A stretch of DNA of 8,094 bases from an uncultured bacterium (GTDB taxonomy: Bacteria; Bacteroidota; Bacteroidia; Bacteroidales; Marinifilaceae): the NCBI GenBank assembly GCA_905215395.1, contig CAJMQA010000161.1, positions 1 through 8,094 on the forward strand, in the 5' to 3' direction. Below the pieces are notes generated by a model. It made no database searches, had not been told where the DNA came from, and saw only the letters and a list, made by a program, of their open reading frames with translations. Positions 1 through 5,911 of the stretch are shown piece after piece. Each line of letters starts with the position of its first letter. The stretch's first letter is position 1. The translations under genes were made by a program, and so were the position numbers.

Positions 1-393
1 GCAGAAGAGGCTAAGAAATTGCAGAAGAAAATTTCCCGGAACCAGTTTAATTTCAACGATTTCCTGAGCCAGATCCAGCAGATCAAAAAAATGGGTAATA
101 TCAAAGACCTGGCTTCTATGATCCCCGGTGTGGGAAAAGCCTTAAAAGATGTTGATATCGATGATGATGCCTTTAAAGGTGTGGAAGCTATTATTCACTC
201 CATGACTCCTGCTGAACGTGAAGATCCTGCTCTGATTAACGGTTCACGCCGGAAACGTATTGCTGATGGTAGTGGTACTACCGTACAGGATGTGAACCGC
301 CTGCTGAAACAATTTGAAGAATCCAAAAAGATGATGAAAATGTTGTCCGGAGGTGGGAAACTGATGCGGAAGATGCCCGGAATGAGACGTTAA
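1..393 (+). CDS. ffh: Signal recognition particle protein Ffh, C-terminal M domain (5' end outside window)
   Basis: The frame is open from base 1 with no start, so only the last 130 residues of a protein normally near 440-450 residues are present. Ffh binds 4.5S RNA and the signal sequences of nascent membrane proteins and docks with FtsY at the inner membrane. The fragment is the methionine-rich M domain. It begins in the linker after the GTPase (NG) domain, continues through FNFNDFLSQIQQIKKMG and SMIPG, and reaches the RNA-binding helix-turn-helix segment GSRRKRIADGSG (fragment residues 81-92) followed by VQDVNRLLKQFE. The tail is MMKMLSGGGKLMRKMPGMRR, the usual Gly/Met/basic Ffh ending. 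The in-frame TTG at 19 is an internal leucine codon, not a start. It is followed after 17 bases by folD on the same strand and is probably co-transcribed with it. Identification is very secure. Confidence 0.97.
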   Translation, partial: AEEAKKLQKKISRNQFNFNDFLSQIQQIKKMGNIKDLASMIPGVGKALKDVDIDDDAFKGVEAIIHSMTPAEREDPALINGSRRKRIADGSGTTVQDVNRLLKQFEESKKMMKMLSGGGKLMRKMPGMRR

Positions 394-410
394 ACCAGAA
401 AAATGAATAT

Positions 411-1286
411 ATGGAGTTAATTGATGGAAAAAAAATTGCGGCTCAGGTAAAGCAGGAGCTGGCAGATGAAGTGAATCGGTTAAAAGCTACCGGAGCCAGA
501 GCTCCGCATTTGGTAGCAGTATTGATTGGTAATGACCCGGCTAGTGAGACCTATGTGGCCAGTAAAGTGAAAGCTTGCCAGGAAGTTGGCTTCAAGAGTA
601 CCGAAATGAGATATTCTGCTGATATTACCGAAGAACAGGTATTGACCATCGTGGATAAACTCAATCAGGACCCGGAGGTAGACGGTTACATTGTCCAGTT
701 GCCGTTGCCATCCCATATTTCTGAACAAAAGGTTCTGATGGCGATCGATCCTGATAAGGATGTGGATGGCTTTCATCCCTGTAATGTCGGGAAAATGGTT
801 ACCGGCCTACCGGCCTATCTTCCTGCAACTCCGGCTGGTATTATCGAATTGCTGAGACGCTATGAGATTCCGACTCAGGGAAAACATTGTGTTGTGATCG
901 GACGGAGTAATATTGTAGGAACACCTATGGCTGTACTAATGTCACGCAAAGATAAATATGCCGATTGCACAGTAACTCTTTGTCATAGCCGTACACAGAA
1001 TATAAAAGAGATAACTTTACAGGCAGATATCCTGATTGTGGCTCTGGGAAAACCTCTTTTCCTGACGGCCGACATGGTAAAGGAAGGAGCAGTCGTTGTG
1101 GATGTAGGAATACACCGGGTCGTGTCGGAAAAAACAAAATCGGGCTTCCGTCTGGTCGGAGATGTGGATTTTGAGAACGTAGCTCCGAAATGTTCTTATA
1201 TCACTCCGGTTCCGGGGGGGGTCGGACCGATGACCATTGTATCCTTATTGCAGAATACACTGAAAGCTTGTAAACATCTGGTTTAA
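411..1286 (+). CDS. folD: Bifunctional methylenetetrahydrofolate dehydrogenase / methenyltetrahydrofolate cyclohydrolase FolD
   Basis: This cytosolic enzyme interconverts 5,10-methylene-THF and 10-formyl-THF using NADP, supplying one-carbon units for purines and formyl-Met-tRNA. Its 291 residues match the usual size of about 285-295. The N-terminal catalytic domain holds YVASKVKACQEVGF with the conserved Tyr48 and catalytic Lys52, then QLPLP (96-100) and DKDVDGFHP with Asp117-Gly120. The Rossmann-type nucleotide-binding part holds GRSNIVGTPMA (164-174), and the C-terminal signature is PVPGGVGPMT (266-275). All key residues are present. The ATG at 411 is chosen because the protein then begins MELIDGKKIA, as the family does; the bases before it (394-410) show no Shine-Dalgarno sequence, which is normal in Bacteroidota. 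It sits 9 bases before the next gene, consistent with an operon. An 8-G run at 1214-1221 encodes the PGG of the signature. Confidence 0.97.
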   Translation: MELIDGKKIAAQVKQELADEVNRLKATGARAPHLVAVLIGNDPASETYVASKVKACQEVGFKSTEMRYSADITEEQVLTIVDKLNQDPEVDGYIVQLPLPSHISEQKVLMAIDPDKDVDGFHPCNVGKMVTGLPAYLPATPAGIIELLRRYEIPTQGKHCVVIGRSNIVGTPMAVLMSRKDKYADCTVTLCHSRTQNIKEITLQADILIVALGKPLFLTADMVKEGAVVVDVGIHRVVSEKTKSGFRLVGDVDFENVAPKCSYITPVPGGVGPMTIVSLLQNTLKACKHLV

Positions 1287-1295
1287 CAATCGCTT

Positions 1296-2528
1296 ATGGT
1301 GCTGAATTATATCTGGATTTTCTTTTTTGGGGCAGCTTTCCTGGTGGCTCTGTTCCGTCTTGTGTTTGAGGGGGATACAGAGGTTTTCAGTGCAATGATA
1401 AAATCGACATTTGACATGTCGAAAACCGGGTTCGAGATCTCTTTGGGATTGACAGGGGTACTGACGCTCTGGATGGGGATCATGAAGATAGGCGAGCGTG
1501 GGGGGGCTGTTGGGGTCATGTCTCGCGTCATTCAGCCTTTTTTCCGCCGCTTGTTTCCGGAGTTGCCGAAGGATAGTCCGGCCCATGGCTCTATCATGAT
1601 GAACCTGGCAGCAAATATGCTGGGACTCGACAATGCAGCTACTCCGATGGGGCTGAAAGCTATGCAGCAGATGCAGGAGGTGAACCCGGATAAACAAGCG
1701 GCTTCGAATGCCCAGATTATGTTCCTGGTTCTGAATACTTCCGGCCTGACAATCGTACCTGTATCGATTATGGTCTATAGGGCGCAACTGGGAGCTGCTA
1801 ATCCGACTGATATTTTCATTCCGATATTGATTGCGACCTATTTTTCAACTCTTGCCGGTTTGATAGCTGTTTCCATCTATCAGAAAATCAATCTCTGGGA
1901 TAGAGTCATTTTGGCTTATCTGGGGGGTATATCCTTGGTGATAGGAGGAGTGATCTGGTATTTCTCTTCCCTGGACAGGGAAGCTCTGACACTGGCTTCC
2001 AATCTGGCCAGTAATCTCATTTTGTTCGGAATCATCATTTCTTTTATCGGCATGGCTGCCTGGAAGCGGATAAATGTATACAATGCTTTTATTGACGGAG
2101 CCAAGGGTGGTTTTGCCACGGCTATAAAAATTATTCCTTACCTGATTGCTATTCTGGTGGGAATCGGAGTATTCCGCGCCTCGGGTGCCATGGATATCCT
2201 GATGTCCGGAATTGAACGGATGGTTGTAGGGCTTGGGTTTGATGCCGGGTGGGTGAATGCTTTGCCGACGGCTTTGATGAAACCTTTGAGTGGCAGCGGT
2301 GCCCGGGGGATGATGGTGGATACCATGACCACCTTCGGGGCAGATTCGTTTGCCGGCCGTCTGGCTTCGACTTTTCAGGGAGCAACGGATACTACCTTTT
2401 ATATCATTGCTGTTTATTTCGGATCGGTAGGTATTAAAAATACCCGTTACGCTATTCCTTGCGGGCTTATTGCCGATTTGGCCGGTGTTATTGCTGCCAT
2501 TGTGGTTGCTTATCTGTTTTTCGCATAA
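1296..2528 (+). CDS. SpmA-SpmB fusion-type inner-membrane protein with two nucleoside-recognition (Gate) domains
   Basis: A polytopic membrane protein of 410 residues. The N-terminal half resembles SpmA: hydrophobic segments near 3-22 and 45-63, then NMLGLDNAATPMGLKAM (107-123) and NTSGLTIVP (147-155), with further spans near 173-193 and 205-223. The C-terminal half resembles SpmB: spans near 239-255 and 275-293, VYNAFIDGAKGGFATAIKII (261-280), PTALMKPLSGSGARGM (324-339), TFQGATDTTFYIIAVYFGSV (359-378) and a final span near 383-409. In Bacillus these are two separate proteins of about 180-200 residues tied to spore-core dehydration, so the length here fits a fusion. The Gate fold is shared with nucleoside transporters and hints at transport, but the substrate is unknown. 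The name 'spore maturation protein' is historical, since this phylum does not sporulate. The ATG lies 9 bases after folD, and the stop codon directly abuts the mnmA start. Family assignment is secure; function is not. Confidence 0.9.
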   Translation: MVLNYIWIFFFGAAFLVALFRLVFEGDTEVFSAMIKSTFDMSKTGFEISLGLTGVLTLWMGIMKIGERGGAVGVMSRVIQPFFRRLFPELPKDSPAHGSIMMNLAANMLGLDNAATPMGLKAMQQMQEVNPDKQAASNAQIMFLVLNTSGLTIVPVSIMVYRAQLGAANPTDIFIPILIATYFSTLAGLIAVSIYQKINLWDRVILAYLGGISLVIGGVIWYFSSLDREALTLASNLASNLILFGIIISFIGMAAWKRINVYNAFIDGAKGGFATAIKIIPYLIAILVGIGVFRASGAMDILMSGIERMVVGLGFDAGWVNALPTALMKPLSGSGARGMMVDTMTTFGADSFAGRLASTFQGATDTTFYIIAVYFGSVGIKNTRYAIPCGLIADLAGVIAAIVVAYLFFA

Positions 2529-3572
2529 ATGGAAAAGGTCGTCGTTGGTCTGAGCGGAGGTATTGATAGTTTTGTGACTGCTTTGTTGTTGCAGCAGCAG
2601 GGGTACGAAGTGATCGGTGTGAATCTGAGCCTGTGGGGAGAAAATGAACTATCGGAGGTTGAGCATCTGTGCGAAAAGCTGAACATACCTTTACTTTGTA
2701 AAGATGGGCATGAATTATTTACAAAAGCTGTTGTTCAGCCTTTTATGAAAGCTTATCTGAATGGATTTACCCCAAGTCCCTGTTGTACCTGCAATCGCTA
2801 TGTCAAATGGAAATTATTGCAGGAGGTCGCCGATGAACAGCAGGCAAAGCATATCGCAACAGGTCATTATGTACGAATTTGCTGCATCTCAGAAAAATAT
2901 TATATCCGTCAGGGGGTAGATTCCAGTAAAGACCAGTCTTATTTTTTATGGGGAGTTCCTCAGGATATATTAAGCCGGGCATTGACACCTCTGGGCAGTT
3001 ATACTAAAGCAGAAGTCAGGGCCTGGGCTGTCCGGAATGGATATGCGCGGATGGTGGCAAGAAGAGAAAGTATGGGGATATGCTTTTTACAAGGGAGTGA
3101 TTACCGTGATTTTATTTTACAATATACCGGAAGCCCCCAAACCCGGGGAGAAATTGTAGACAGGGCCGGGAATCTGATAGGGGAACATTCCGGTTTACTG
3201 AATTATACGGTCGGGCAAAAAAGGGGGATGCCTGTTGTTGGCGGACAATCGTTGTATGTAGCAGCAATGGACGCTGAGCATAACAGGATCGTGGGGGATG
3301 TGAAGGCTGGTCTGTATTCAGATACCCTTTGGGTGGAACAGGCCGAAGCAGCCGATTGGCAGGATTTGGATGCAAGCGATGTGAAAGTCAGAGTCCGGGG
3401 ACTGGGATTGAATCCACAGGGATTTGTCAGAATTGAAAAATTACCGGACAACAACTTGCTGGTGCAACTGAGCGATCCGGCCTGGGCAGTTGCTCCCGGA
3501 CAACCGGTGACATTTTACAGGGGAGATGTTGTAGTAGGAGGTGGATGGCTGAAAGCAGGAAAAATCAAATAA
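2529..3572 (+). CDS. mnmA: tRNA-specific 2-thiouridylase MnmA (divergent paralogue type)
   Basis: MnmA adenylates and thiolates U34 of tRNA-Lys, -Glu and -Gln, giving the s2U part of mnm5s2U. It has 347 residues, slightly short of the usual 355-370. Visible elements in order are: the PP-loop SGGIDS (9-14) for ATP; PSPCCTCNR, with the first catalytic cysteine likely Cys88 in TCN; ATGHY (110-114); KDQSYFLWG (134-142); and SMGICF with the persulfide-carrying Cys185. Then come TVGQKRGMPV (227-236) and a C-terminal beta-barrel-like region ending in a family-typical YRGDVVVGGGW. Both cysteines and the PP-loop are intact, so it should be active. Phe15 replaces the second Ser of the common SGGVDSS. 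Bacteroidales often carry more than one MnmA, and this reads like the more divergent form; I cannot see whether another copy exists. The ATG begins on the base after the upstream stop (TAA-ATG), which suggests translational coupling. It is the last gene of the run. Confidence 0.93.
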   Translation: MEKVVVGLSGGIDSFVTALLLQQQGYEVIGVNLSLWGENELSEVEHLCEKLNIPLLCKDGHELFTKAVVQPFMKAYLNGFTPSPCCTCNRYVKWKLLQEVADEQQAKHIATGHYVRICCISEKYYIRQGVDSSKDQSYFLWGVPQDILSRALTPLGSYTKAEVRAWAVRNGYARMVARRESMGICFLQGSDYRDFILQYTGSPQTRGEIVDRAGNLIGEHSGLLNYTVGQKRGMPVVGGQSLYVAAMDAEHNRIVGDVKAGLYSDTLWVEQAEAADWQDLDASDVKVRVRGLGLNPQGFVRIEKLPDNNLLVQLSDPAWAVAPGQPVTFYRGDVVVGGGWLKAGKIK

Positions 3573-3604
3573 AGCTACAATTAAATAGGTCATCTCAGCG
3601 TTCC

Positions 3605-3771
3605 GGAGTTTATTGTCTTCTGAACGGGTTCCCGTCTGCGGTTTTGTATGTCCCCCGTTCACTGACCTCCTATACTCACACACGGGGCTCTCCCACGAGA
3701 CGTCGGCCGGACGTTCCGGAAGACGGACAAAATACGCAGCCTGCCACCATGTTCTTCAGACAATAAACTCC
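3605..3771 (+). ncRNA. ssrS: Probable structured RNA, 6S-like (SsrS)
   Basis: No credible gene lies between mnmA and the tRNA (3573-3891); instead there is a long rod-like inverted repeat. A perfect 14-bp closing stem pairs 3605-3618 with 3758-3771. It continues, across small internal loops, with 3622-3625/3751-3754 (4 bp), 3636-3640/3735-3739 (5 bp), 3642-3647/3727-3732 (6 bp) and 3650-3652/3722-3724 (3 bp). The apical region can form a hairpin of CCCCG 3653-3657 with CGGGG 3683-3687, and smaller GC-rich hairpins at 3690-3715. A long double-stranded rod with a large open centre and a GC-rich tip is the 6S RNA architecture, which traps sigma-70 RNA polymerase by imitating an open promoter. 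Read on the plus strand, short blocks (GTCCCC, GGCTCTCC, GGACGTTCCGGAAG, GCAGCCTGCC) resemble, from memory, blocks in the same order in E. coli 6S RNA. I see no clear promoter or T-tract terminator, so ends and strand are provisional. The alternative is a Bacteroidales-specific RNA family or a MITE-like repeat. Confidence 0.55.
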
Positions 3772-3845
3772 TTCACTGCCAGACTCTGATCATCCTTTAA
3801 AGTTTCACTGCCGGACAAAAGAATTCTACAAAAAATATTGGAACT

Positions 3846-3877
3846 GTTGCAGGTTTCGGAAAATTTCCTTTCCTTTG
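3846..3877 (+). promoter_or_regulatory. Likely promoter of tRNA-Trp
   Basis: GTTG (3846-3849) and TTCCTTTG (3870-3877) are separated by 20 bases. They match the Bacteroidota -33 TTTG and -7 TAnnTTTG elements apart from one base in each. Transcription would start near 3881-3884, about ten bases before the mature tRNA. Its position just ahead of the tRNA supports it; the imperfect -7 box limits confidence. Confidence 0.4.
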
Positions 3878-3891
3878 CAGCACCGAAAAAT

Positions 3892-3964
3892 ACGGGAGTA
3901 GCTCAGTCGGTAGAGCACTGGTCTCCAAAACCAGGTGTCGGGAGTTCGAGCCTCTCCTCCCGTG
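3892..3964 (+). tRNA. trnW: tRNA-Trp (anticodon CCA)
   Basis: A complete 73-nt cloverleaf can be drawn. The acceptor stem is ACGGGAG (3892-3898) with CTCCCGT (3957-3963) and the discriminator is G3964. The D arm is GCTC (3901-3904) with GAGC (3913-3916). The anticodon stem is CTGGT (3918-3922) with ACCAG (3930-3934), and the 7-base loop 3923-3929 has CCA at 3925-3927, reading UGG. The T arm is GGGAG (3940-3944) with CTCTC (3952-3956), with one G-T pair and loop TTCGAGC. The 3' CCA is not encoded, as is common in this phylum. The gene stands alone, with no translation-factor or ribosomal genes beside it. Confidence 0.97.
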
Positions 3965-3965
3965 C

Positions 3966-4003
3966 AAAAAAAGCGGGTTTCTTGCAAAAAGACTCGTTTT
4001 TTT
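3966..4003 (+). terminator. Intrinsic terminator after tRNA-Trp (symmetrical, may work both ways)
   Basis: Seven A (3966-3972) are followed by a hairpin whose base CGGGT (3974-3979 region) pairs with ACTCG (3992-3996). It extends imperfectly through TTCTT/AAAAG to a small loop around 3984-3987, and seven T follow (3997-4003). The A-run/T-run symmetry would let it also stop transcripts arriving on the minus strand. It begins two bases after the mature tRNA end, as expected for a single-gene tRNA unit. Confidence 0.75.
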
Positions 4004-4094
4004 GTTTGTACTTAACTGTAAGCTATGAGATTGGTATACAGAGAGAATAACCTGACGGACCTTGACGGAAAATTGCTGAGAAATGGAAGCAGGG

Positions 4095-4289
4095 CTATTT
4101 GACGATGGAACTGATTTTTCGGGAAGCAGTATAAGGAAGGCGGGAAATTTCTGTCGAGCTAACAACTTCGTTAGTGTTTTTGTCGGATTTACGTTGGGAT
4201 TCATAATTCGCAAACAAGCAGAGTATAGCGGAACAAATCGCTGCAAACAGCAGATCTTCGAAATTTTTCTGAGTTTTTTTCCCAGCCAT
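4095..4289 (-). CDS. Doubtful small membrane-anchored protein, 64 residues, no family recognised
   Basis: I do not recognise this protein. From the ATG at 4289 it begins with a lysine-rich start (MAGKKTQKNFED), has one hydrophobic stretch LLFAAICSAILCLFANY (about residues 13-29), and then a polar, Ser/Lys-rich tail of 35 residues. That is the shape of a small single-span membrane protein with its tail on the far side or in the cytosol. The main support is a promoter-like TTTG / TAAATTTC pair upstream on the same strand, and the symmetrical terminator past the tRNA would end a minus-strand transcript. Against it: a competing open frame lies on the other strand, the gene is short, the composition is AT-rich and intergenic-like, and no known motif is visible. 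Treat as hypothetical. Confidence 0.22.
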   Translation of the reverse strand: MAGKKTQKNFEDLLFAAICSAILCLFANYESQRKSDKNTNEVVSSTEISRLPYTASRKISSIVK

Positions 4290-4321
4290 AAGATTCTGAT
4301 TTATACTTTTTTATTAGATGC

Positions 4322-4353
4322 GAAATTTATAATATGGTTGCGTGAAAAACAAA
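4322..4353 (-). promoter_or_regulatory. Possible minus-strand promoter for the small ORF
   Basis: On the minus strand TTTG (4353-4350) is followed after 20 bases by TAAATTTC (4329-4322). This is one mismatch from the Bacteroidota -7 box TAnnTTTG, with about the expected spacing. A start near 4317 would leave a leader of roughly 28 bases before the ATG at 4289. In AT-rich DNA such matches also arise by chance. Confidence 0.3.
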
Positions 4354-4384
4354 TCATTTTCAAATTTTAATATATTATTGCAGT

Positions 4385-4418
4385 TTTGGCTGAAATATGT
4401 GAGGAATAATTAATTTTG
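4385..4418 (+). promoter_or_regulatory. Promoter of the marC-family gene
   Basis: TTTG (4385-4388), a 22-base spacer, and TAATTTTG (4411-4418), which matches TAnnTTTG exactly. The expected start near 4422-4424 gives a leader of about 38 bases before the ATG at 4461. The perfect -7 box, directly ahead of a gene in its own transcription unit, makes this a good call. Confidence 0.65.
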
Positions 4419-4460
4419 TGTGATATATTCTTAAAAAATGTAAGAAGAAATAGAACGGTC

Positions 4461-5105
4461 ATGAATGAGATGCTTGCTTTTGGTTTATTGTGCTTCACTT
4501 CTTTTTTTACTTTGATCAACCCTTTGGGAGCCATGCCGGTCTTTATGACCATGACGATGGAGTTAGGCGAAGAGCAACGGAAGAAAGTGGCTCGGAAGGC
4601 TTCTCTGGTCTCCTTTCTGATTATGATCATGTTTGCTATTTCCGGGGATTTCCTCTTCCGTTTCTTTGGGATTTCAATCGATAGTCTGCGGATTGTCGGA
4701 GGAATTATTTTCCTGATTATGGGAATGGATATGTTACAAGCCAGACTGGTGAAAATCAAAGTAAAAGAATCAGAGGTAAAGAGCTATGTCAATGATATTT
4801 CGATCACTCCCTTATCCATCCCTATGTTGTGCGGGCCGGGTGCTATTACCAATGCGATTGTTATGTGGAACAGGGCCGGGAATTGGGAAATGAAAGGTAT
4901 TATGATATTCGCCGTGGCAGCGGTAATTACTTTGGTATATCTGATTTTAAGAAGTTCGTCGAAAATTATCAGGTTGTTGGGTGAAACCGGAAACAATGTT
5001 ATGATGCGGCTGATGGGACTGATTGTGATGGTGATTGCTGTAGAATTTTTCTTCAGTGGTTTGAAGCCGATAGTCATAGATATCTTAGAAACCGTTTTAA
5101 AATAA
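4461..5105 (+). CDS. MarC-family integral membrane protein
   Basis: A predicted inner-membrane protein of 214 residues from the ATG at 4461, matching the family's usual 200-215. An upstream in-frame TTG at 4416 would overlap the -7 promoter box and add a polar extension, so I reject it; a second ATG at 4470 is possible. Family features are FFTLINPLGAMPVF (15-28), GGIIFLIMGMDML (80-92), DISITPLSIPMLCGPGAIT (112-130) and MRLMGLIVMVIAVEFFFSGL (182-201). About six spans can be placed, near 5-25, 48-68, 74-92, 118-136, 147-164 and 182-200. MarC was first named for multiple antibiotic resistance, but that role was not upheld; the family's function is unknown, and exporter-like activity is only a suggestion. 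It is expressed from its own promoter and converges on the TSUP gene, with a 9-base overlap of the 3' ends. Confidence 0.9.
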   Translation: MNEMLAFGLLCFTSFFTLINPLGAMPVFMTMTMELGEEQRKKVARKASLVSFLIMIMFAISGDFLFRFFGISIDSLRIVGGIIFLIMGMDMLQARLVKIKVKESEVKSYVNDISITPLSIPMLCGPGAITNAIVMWNRAGNWEMKGIMIFAVAAVITLVYLILRSSSKIIRLLGETGNNVMMRLMGLIVMVIAVEFFFSGLKPIVIDILETVLK

Positions 5106-5849
5106 TCCGAACAATTTCAGGGCGACTATCACGAGTGTTGCCAATAAGATGTAACGAATATATTTGGCTCCCCATTTCACACTGAGCCGGGTACCGACCC
5201 AAGCGCCGAGCATATTGCCGCAGGAAAGGATAAGACCGGTTTTCCAGTCTACCAGGTCGTACCAGATAAAAATACCGAGAGCGATAAAAGTGTAGAAAAG
5301 AATGAGGAATACTTTCATGGCATTGGCTTTTAAAAGGTCGTATCCGCACCCCAGGACCAGGCCTGCCAGCATAAAGAAACCGACACCAATTTGAATAAAA
5401 CCACCGTAAAAACCGATTCCGAAAAAAATAAGGAAGCGTAGCCATGGATTTTTAGCTTTTGCCTTTTCTGCATTTGCCTTTACCCACCTGTTCGGATCCA
5501 GGAGAATCATGAAAAACAGAATGATGAGCAAGCCTCCGATGACTTTTTTCAACACATCTTCCTGAATGTCGACAGCCGTAAAAGCGCCGGCAATGCTTCC
5601 TAGAAGCGTAGGGAGTAAAAGCTTATAATCAGTTTTAAAATCCAGTATGCCTTTTTGTTTGAAGGTGGCTGTGGAAACAATATTTTGCAATAAGATGGCT
5701 ACCCGGTTTGTGGCGTTGGCCATATTGGCCGGTAATCCGAGAAAAATCAGGAAAGGAACCACCAACATAGAACCTCCCCCGGCAAACATATTGATTATAC
5801 CGGAGAAAAATCCCAACAAAACCAGATACAATATATTCATCGAAGACAT
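5097..5849 (-). CDS. TauE/SafE (TSUP) family membrane permease
   Basis: A predicted inner-membrane transporter of 250 residues. TSUP members move sulfite, sulfoacetate, thiosulfate or other small organosulfur or carboxylate anions; the substrate here is unknown. The two-fold repeat of the family is visible. The first half has GIINMFAGGGSMLVVPFLIF (17-36) and NATNRVAILLQN (45-56). The second half has GFYGGFIQIGVGFFMLAGL (146-164), then KANAMKVFLILFYT (174-187) and GNMLGAWVGTRLSVKWG (211-227). Eight or so hydrophobic spans fit, with a basic loop at 119-137. A TTG at 5867 would lie within the promoter and is rejected. ATG 5849 and ATG 5840 are both possible; the nearby -7 box makes 5849 nearly leaderless and leaves only about ten leader bases for 5840 (247 residues). 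It is divergent from the sigma factor gene and convergent with marC, so it is a single-gene unit. Confidence 0.9.
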   Translation of the reverse strand: MSSMNILYLVLLGFFSGIINMFAGGGSMLVVPFLIFLGLPANMANATNRVAILLQNIVSTATFKQKGILDFKTDYKLLLPTLLGSIAGAFTAVDIQEDVLKKVIGGLLIILFFMILLDPNRWVKANAEKAKAKNPWLRFLIFFGIGFYGGFIQIGVGFFMLAGLVLGCGYDLLKANAMKVFLILFYTFIALGIFIWYDLVDWKTGLILSCGNMLGAWVGTRLSVKWGAKYIRYILLATLVIVALKLFGLF

Positions 5850-5853
5850 GGAA

Positions 5854-5887
5854 CAAAGATAAAGCAAAACCGGAAGATTTAATCAAA
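5854..5887 (-). promoter_or_regulatory. Promoter of the TSUP gene
   Basis: On the minus strand TTTG (5887-5884), a 22-base spacer, and TATCTTTG (5861-5854), an exact TAnnTTTG match. Transcription would begin at about 5850, at or just before the candidate start codon at 5849. Its -33 element falls inside the spacer of the divergent sigma-factor promoter. Confidence 0.65.
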
Positions 5888-5911
5888 TTACCGGAAAAAG
5901 GAGTATATTTG
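5878..5911 (+). promoter_or_regulatory. Promoter of the ECF sigma factor gene
   Basis: TTTA (5878-5881), a 22-base spacer, and TATATTTG (5904-5911), an exact match to the primary-sigma -7 box TAnnTTTG; the -33 element has three of four bases. The leader would be about 25 bases. Use of the housekeeping-type consensus suggests basal expression of the regulator rather than pure self-activation. Confidence 0.6.

Larger units (their letters stand above)
4004..4384. other. AT-rich intergenic stretch, no secure gene
   Basis: Between the tRNA terminator and the marC promoter I see no RNA gene, repeat family or recognisable protein. Both strands have short open frames (plus 4083-4370, minus 4095-4289) that oppose each other, so at most one can be real. 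Minor structure: TGACGGA occurs twice, ten bases apart (4053-4059, 4063-4069), and CTAAC/GTTAG (4159-4163/4170-4174) before TGTTTTT could be a weak plus-strand terminator. Confidence 0.5.

Noticed and set aside
1245..1787. Minus-strand 180-codon open frame opposite folD and the SpmAB-like gene
   Set aside because: Shadow of two well-identified genes; its residues are rich in His, Gln, Pro and Arg as expected from antisense reading.
3545..3766. Plus-strand open frame of 73 codons over the mnmA end and the structured RNA
   Set aside because: It starts inside mnmA in another frame, has no recognisable domain, and its sequence is explained by the paired RNA structure.
3605..3771. Reading the inverted repeat as a MITE or insertion-sequence relic
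   Set aside because: Pairing extends through most of the element in separate blocks as in a folded RNA rather than being limited to termini, and no target-site duplication flanks it. A copy-number search would be needed to exclude it fully.
4159..4181. CTAAC/GTTAG stem followed by TGTTTTT as a terminator
   Set aside because: Only five AT-rich pairs with a six-base loop; too weak to call, and no upstream plus-strand gene needs it.
3797..4246. Minus-strand open frame of 149 codons spanning the tRNA
   Set aside because: It runs antisense through a complete tRNA gene and its terminator, with no family features.
4083..4370. Plus-strand open frame of 95 codons before marC
   Set aside because: It lies antisense to the small minus ORF, lacks a promoter of its own, has biased composition, and resembles no known protein; chance in AT-rich DNA is likelier.
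4416..4460. Upstream TTG start adding 15 residues to the MarC-family protein
   Set aside because: It overlaps the TAATTTTG promoter box, and the extension is polar and basic and not part of the family; ATG 4461 gives the normal length.
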